A stretch of DNA of 40,997 bases from Vibrio qingdaonensis. Its GTDB lineage: Bacteria; Pseudomonadota; Gammaproteobacteria; Enterobacterales; Vibrionaceae. Under the pieces are notes generated by a model. It saw nothing but the letters and a program-made list of their open reading frames with translations. It searched no databases and was not told the origin of the DNA. The stretch is from the NCBI RefSeq assembly GCF_026191675.1, contig NZ_JAKRRY010000045.1, positions 1 to 40,997 of the forward strand, written 5' to 3'. Made by a program: the position numbers and the translations under genes. Below, one piece after another: positions 39,488 through 40,997 of the stretch; the stretch's first letter is position 1, and every line of letters starts with the position of its first letter.

Positions 39488-40129
39488 ATGAAAGATATAG
39501 GCAAAAAGATAAAAAGCTCTAGAACTGGAAAGGGAATTAATCAGACGCAATTAGCTAATATGTTAGGGGTTAAACCACAGACGGTTTCAGGTTGGGAAAG
39601 AGGGATTTCAAGACCTGATGTTAGTATTTTGAAAAAGCTATCGTCAGTTTTAGACATGCCTGTAGAGTTGTTAATTGATGAAACGAAGATTAACTTCGAC
39701 GGCGTAGCAATTCCCATGTTGAGAGATATTTCCAGTTTGTTAGATCCACATTTTAATGTGCTATCGGTTGATGACTTTTACTCAATGCCTAGAAATGCCT
39801 CAAAGAAAACTAATAAAAACAGTAGGCTTATTTGCTTTGAGCAAAATGCTAATCCATTAATAACACTTACGAAGCACAAAGTTATTAAACATGTTTTTAT
39901 CGCAGATTTATCAATGCATACTGTCCCTCATGATGGGATTTACCTAATAAAAATACATAACCAAATACATGTAAAATCAATAACTATTTCAATTCAAGGT
40001 TACCTTGTGAGGTCTTTAGAGTCGCATGACGATGTTGAACGCATTTCTCATCATGAATTTGAAAAAAGTATGAATGTAAGTATATTTATACTTGGTCGAG
40101 TGGTATGGTTTTCAGTTGATTTAACGTAA
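39488..40129 (+). CDS. XRE-family repressor with inactive S24-like domain
   Basis: A 213-aa protein. Residues 1-60 are an HTH-XRE domain (NQTQLANMLGVKPQTVSGWERG). Residues 110-210 resemble the C-terminal S24 domain of LexA/CI repressors, but the usual DSMEPTI reads NANPLI (Ala121 in place of the Ser), while DGIYLIKI and the Lys of HVKSI (163) remain. It should dimerise but not self-cleave. The only AGGAG is 16 bp upstream; it instead serves a 4-codon frame (GTG at 39477) whose stop overlaps this ATG (ATGA), so translation may be coupled. It may control the transfer operon or replication. Confidence 0.75.
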   Translation: MKDIGKKIKSSRTGKGINQTQLANMLGVKPQTVSGWERGISRPDVSILKKLSSVLDMPVELLIDETKINFDGVAIPMLRDISSLLDPHFNVLSVDDFYSMPRNASKKTNKNSRLICFEQNANPLITLTKHKVIKHVFIADLSMHTVPHDGIYLIKIHNQIHVKSITISIQGYLVRSLESHDDVERISHHEFEKSMNVSIFILGRVVWFSVDLT

Positions 40130-40254
40130 AAACAAATTGAAATTGTAGGGTAAATGAAGGATAATTTAGCCAACTCATCAAAGCTAGTGCATTACACTAA
40201 GCGCTATTGTCTATACAGAGTTTTTTGTGTAGTGGATTAGATTGAGTAGAATGT

Positions 40255-40323
40255 GTCAAGGGTGGTACCTTGACTAAACAGCATTCGCAAAAAGCCGTTC
40301 TCCCACAAGTGAGCGGTTTTTTT
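40255..40323. promoter_or_regulatory. Replication leader hairpins, antisense-RNA/attenuator candidates
   Basis: GTCAAGG / CCTTGAC with a GTGGTA loop (40255-40274) is followed by a hairpin at 40289-40323 with A/T flanks on both strands (AAAAAGCCG / CGGTTTTTT, inner CAC / GTG). The pair lies 107 bp before a leader peptide coupled to repA. This resembles copy-control regions of IncFII/IncB-type replicons, where an antisense RNA targets such a loop. The remaining 40130-40254 and 40324-40429 show nothing else. Confidence 0.55.
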
Positions 40324-40429
40324 GTATCTAAAATTTGTATTTGATCTTTAAAGAGATCTTCTGTAGATTGGAGTTCTACTGTTTGGCTTACCAACCCAAA
40401 CAATCTTAGAAACCTTGTGGAATCAAAGT

Positions 40430-40564
40430 ATGACTCATCAATATCAATGTATCAGTACGATACATTCTAGACACAAAACCCGTTACTTAAGCCCTTCTAG
40501 ACTCTTAGGATTGAGAGTATCTAGCGCTTTGTGTGACAGGGATGTGTCAAATGTTCTTATCTGA
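40430..40564 (+). CDS. 44-aa leader peptide overlapping repA start
   Basis: ATG 40430 opens a frame (MTHQYQCISTIHSRHK ...) that ends with TGA at 40562-40564, 14 bp inside the next gene, whose ATG is at 40551. The stop just past the repA start is the arrangement of tap/repY leader peptides, which couple repA translation to leader translation. Its own binding site is weak (GTGGAAT). The sequence itself is not conserved that I know of. Confidence 0.65.
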   Translation: MTHQYQCISTIHSRHKTRYLSPSRLLGLRVSSALCDRDVSNVLI

Positions 40565-40997
40565 AGACGCTTCTCTAACTAAAGCTCAACAGCGTAAGGC
40601 TTACGATAAGCAATATCGAGCTTCCCGTAAGGCGCGTAAACGCGAGCTGGTTGACATGCATCAAACGGTTCTTGATGCCGAACATGCTCGCAAGCCGGGC
40701 TCATCTGTCGAAATTGGCTTCAAAGCAAAGCGCATTAACCGTAGTGGAGAATGTAAGAATCTTCCTTATGAGTACGCTTATATCCTTAAAGCTTGTGAAG
40801 AGTTCATTGATAACCCTAAACGTTTCCCGTCGCTACAAACCAATGATGGCCAAGCGGTCAATAACATCCAGTGTCGTCGCTTGATTGCCAGAGTTATGGC
40901 CACAATGCTTCCTTATACGGATTTAATCGGTGGTCGTGTTGGTGAAGCCAACAAAGCTCATTTTGATACCATCAGTTATGACTTCCTCCAGGAAGAA
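40551..40997 (+). CDS. repA: Probable plasmid replication initiator RepA (partial)
   Basis: An open frame of 149 codons from ATG 40551 runs off the right edge, starting MFLSEDASLTKAQQRKAYD. The N-terminal third is very basic (YRASRKARKRELV), followed by mixed helices (CRRLIARVMATMLPYTDLIG). The call rests mostly on context: leader peptide overlap and upstream control hairpins. I cannot assign an Inc group. It could be another plasmid DNA-binding protein. Confidence 0.6.
   Translation, partial: MFLSEDASLTKAQQRKAYDKQYRASRKARKRELVDMHQTVLDAEHARKPGSSVEIGFKAKRINRSGECKNLPYEYAYILKACEEFIDNPKRFPSLQTNDGQAVNNIQCRRLIARVMATMLPYTDLIGGRVGEANKAHFDTISYDFLQEE

Noticed and set aside
40651..40884. 77-codon frame near the right edge
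   Set aside because: It is out of frame with the longer open frame from 40551 to the window end, which has a coupled leader peptide and a sensible basic N-terminus.

Overview
The window reads as the conjugation half of a plasmid (or a very plasmid-like element) from a Vibrionaceae-type gammaproteobacterium. The host assignment is an inference. It rests on a GlyGly-CTERM protease (a sorting signal common in Vibrio and Shewanella), an IncI/TCP-like type IVb pilus operon, and a MOBC-type relaxase combination that I associate with Vibrio plasmids such as V. fischeri pES100. No chromosomal housekeeping genes, rRNA or tRNA genes are visible.

Layout. Positions 1-3000, plus strand: a gene tail, an ArdC-type antirestriction protein and a small acidic protein. 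Then comes an 857-bp Tn7-like mini-element (1886-2742) with a 5-bp target duplication; it splits a small minus-strand gene that can be rebuilt in frame. Positions 3017-8915, minus strand: DNA processing genes (topoisomerase III, MOBC-like relaxase, an AcaB-like protein, VirD4-type coupling protein). Positions 8955-9800: a 23-bp inverted repeat (oriT candidate) followed by about 780 bp of dense nested hairpins with GNRA-type loops and a terminal intrinsic terminator, with no convincing protein gene. Positions 9873-13086, minus: an H-NS-like protein and hypothetical genes. Positions 13249-38705, minus: one long transfer/pilus region. In transcription order it carries two small head genes, virB3, virB2, virB4, virB5, virB6, virB8, virB9, virB10, then pilL (two parts), pilN, a small lipoprotein, pilO, pilP, pilQ, pilR, a major pilin and two minor pilins, a secreted protein, a trypsin-like protease, an ANR-family regulator, a YqaE/Pmp3 protein, hypotheticals, a VirB1-like transglycosylase, and virB11 with a coupled 35-aa membrane peptide. 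Plus-strand islands interrupt it: a frameshifted fertility-inhibition-like gene, a coiled-coil membrane protein and a candidate small RNA. Positions 39488-40997, plus: an XRE repressor, a replication leader with hairpins, a 44-aa leader peptide, and the start of a probable RepA that runs off the end.

Working together: the relaxase nicks a nearby oriT, topoisomerase III manages topology, the coupling protein feeds DNA to the VirB channel, and the type IVb pilus (with no prepilin peptidase in the window) probably aids mating contact. ArdC would protect DNA on entry. H-NS, ANR and XRE proteins probably control expression and burden. The most noteworthy items are the mini-Tn7 insertion, the large structured non-coding segment beside the mobility operon, the frameshifted conjugation inhibitor, the H-NS and repressor proteins with altered key motifs, and several small genes at operon joints. 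All functional calls come from reading motifs by eye; no database search was run.
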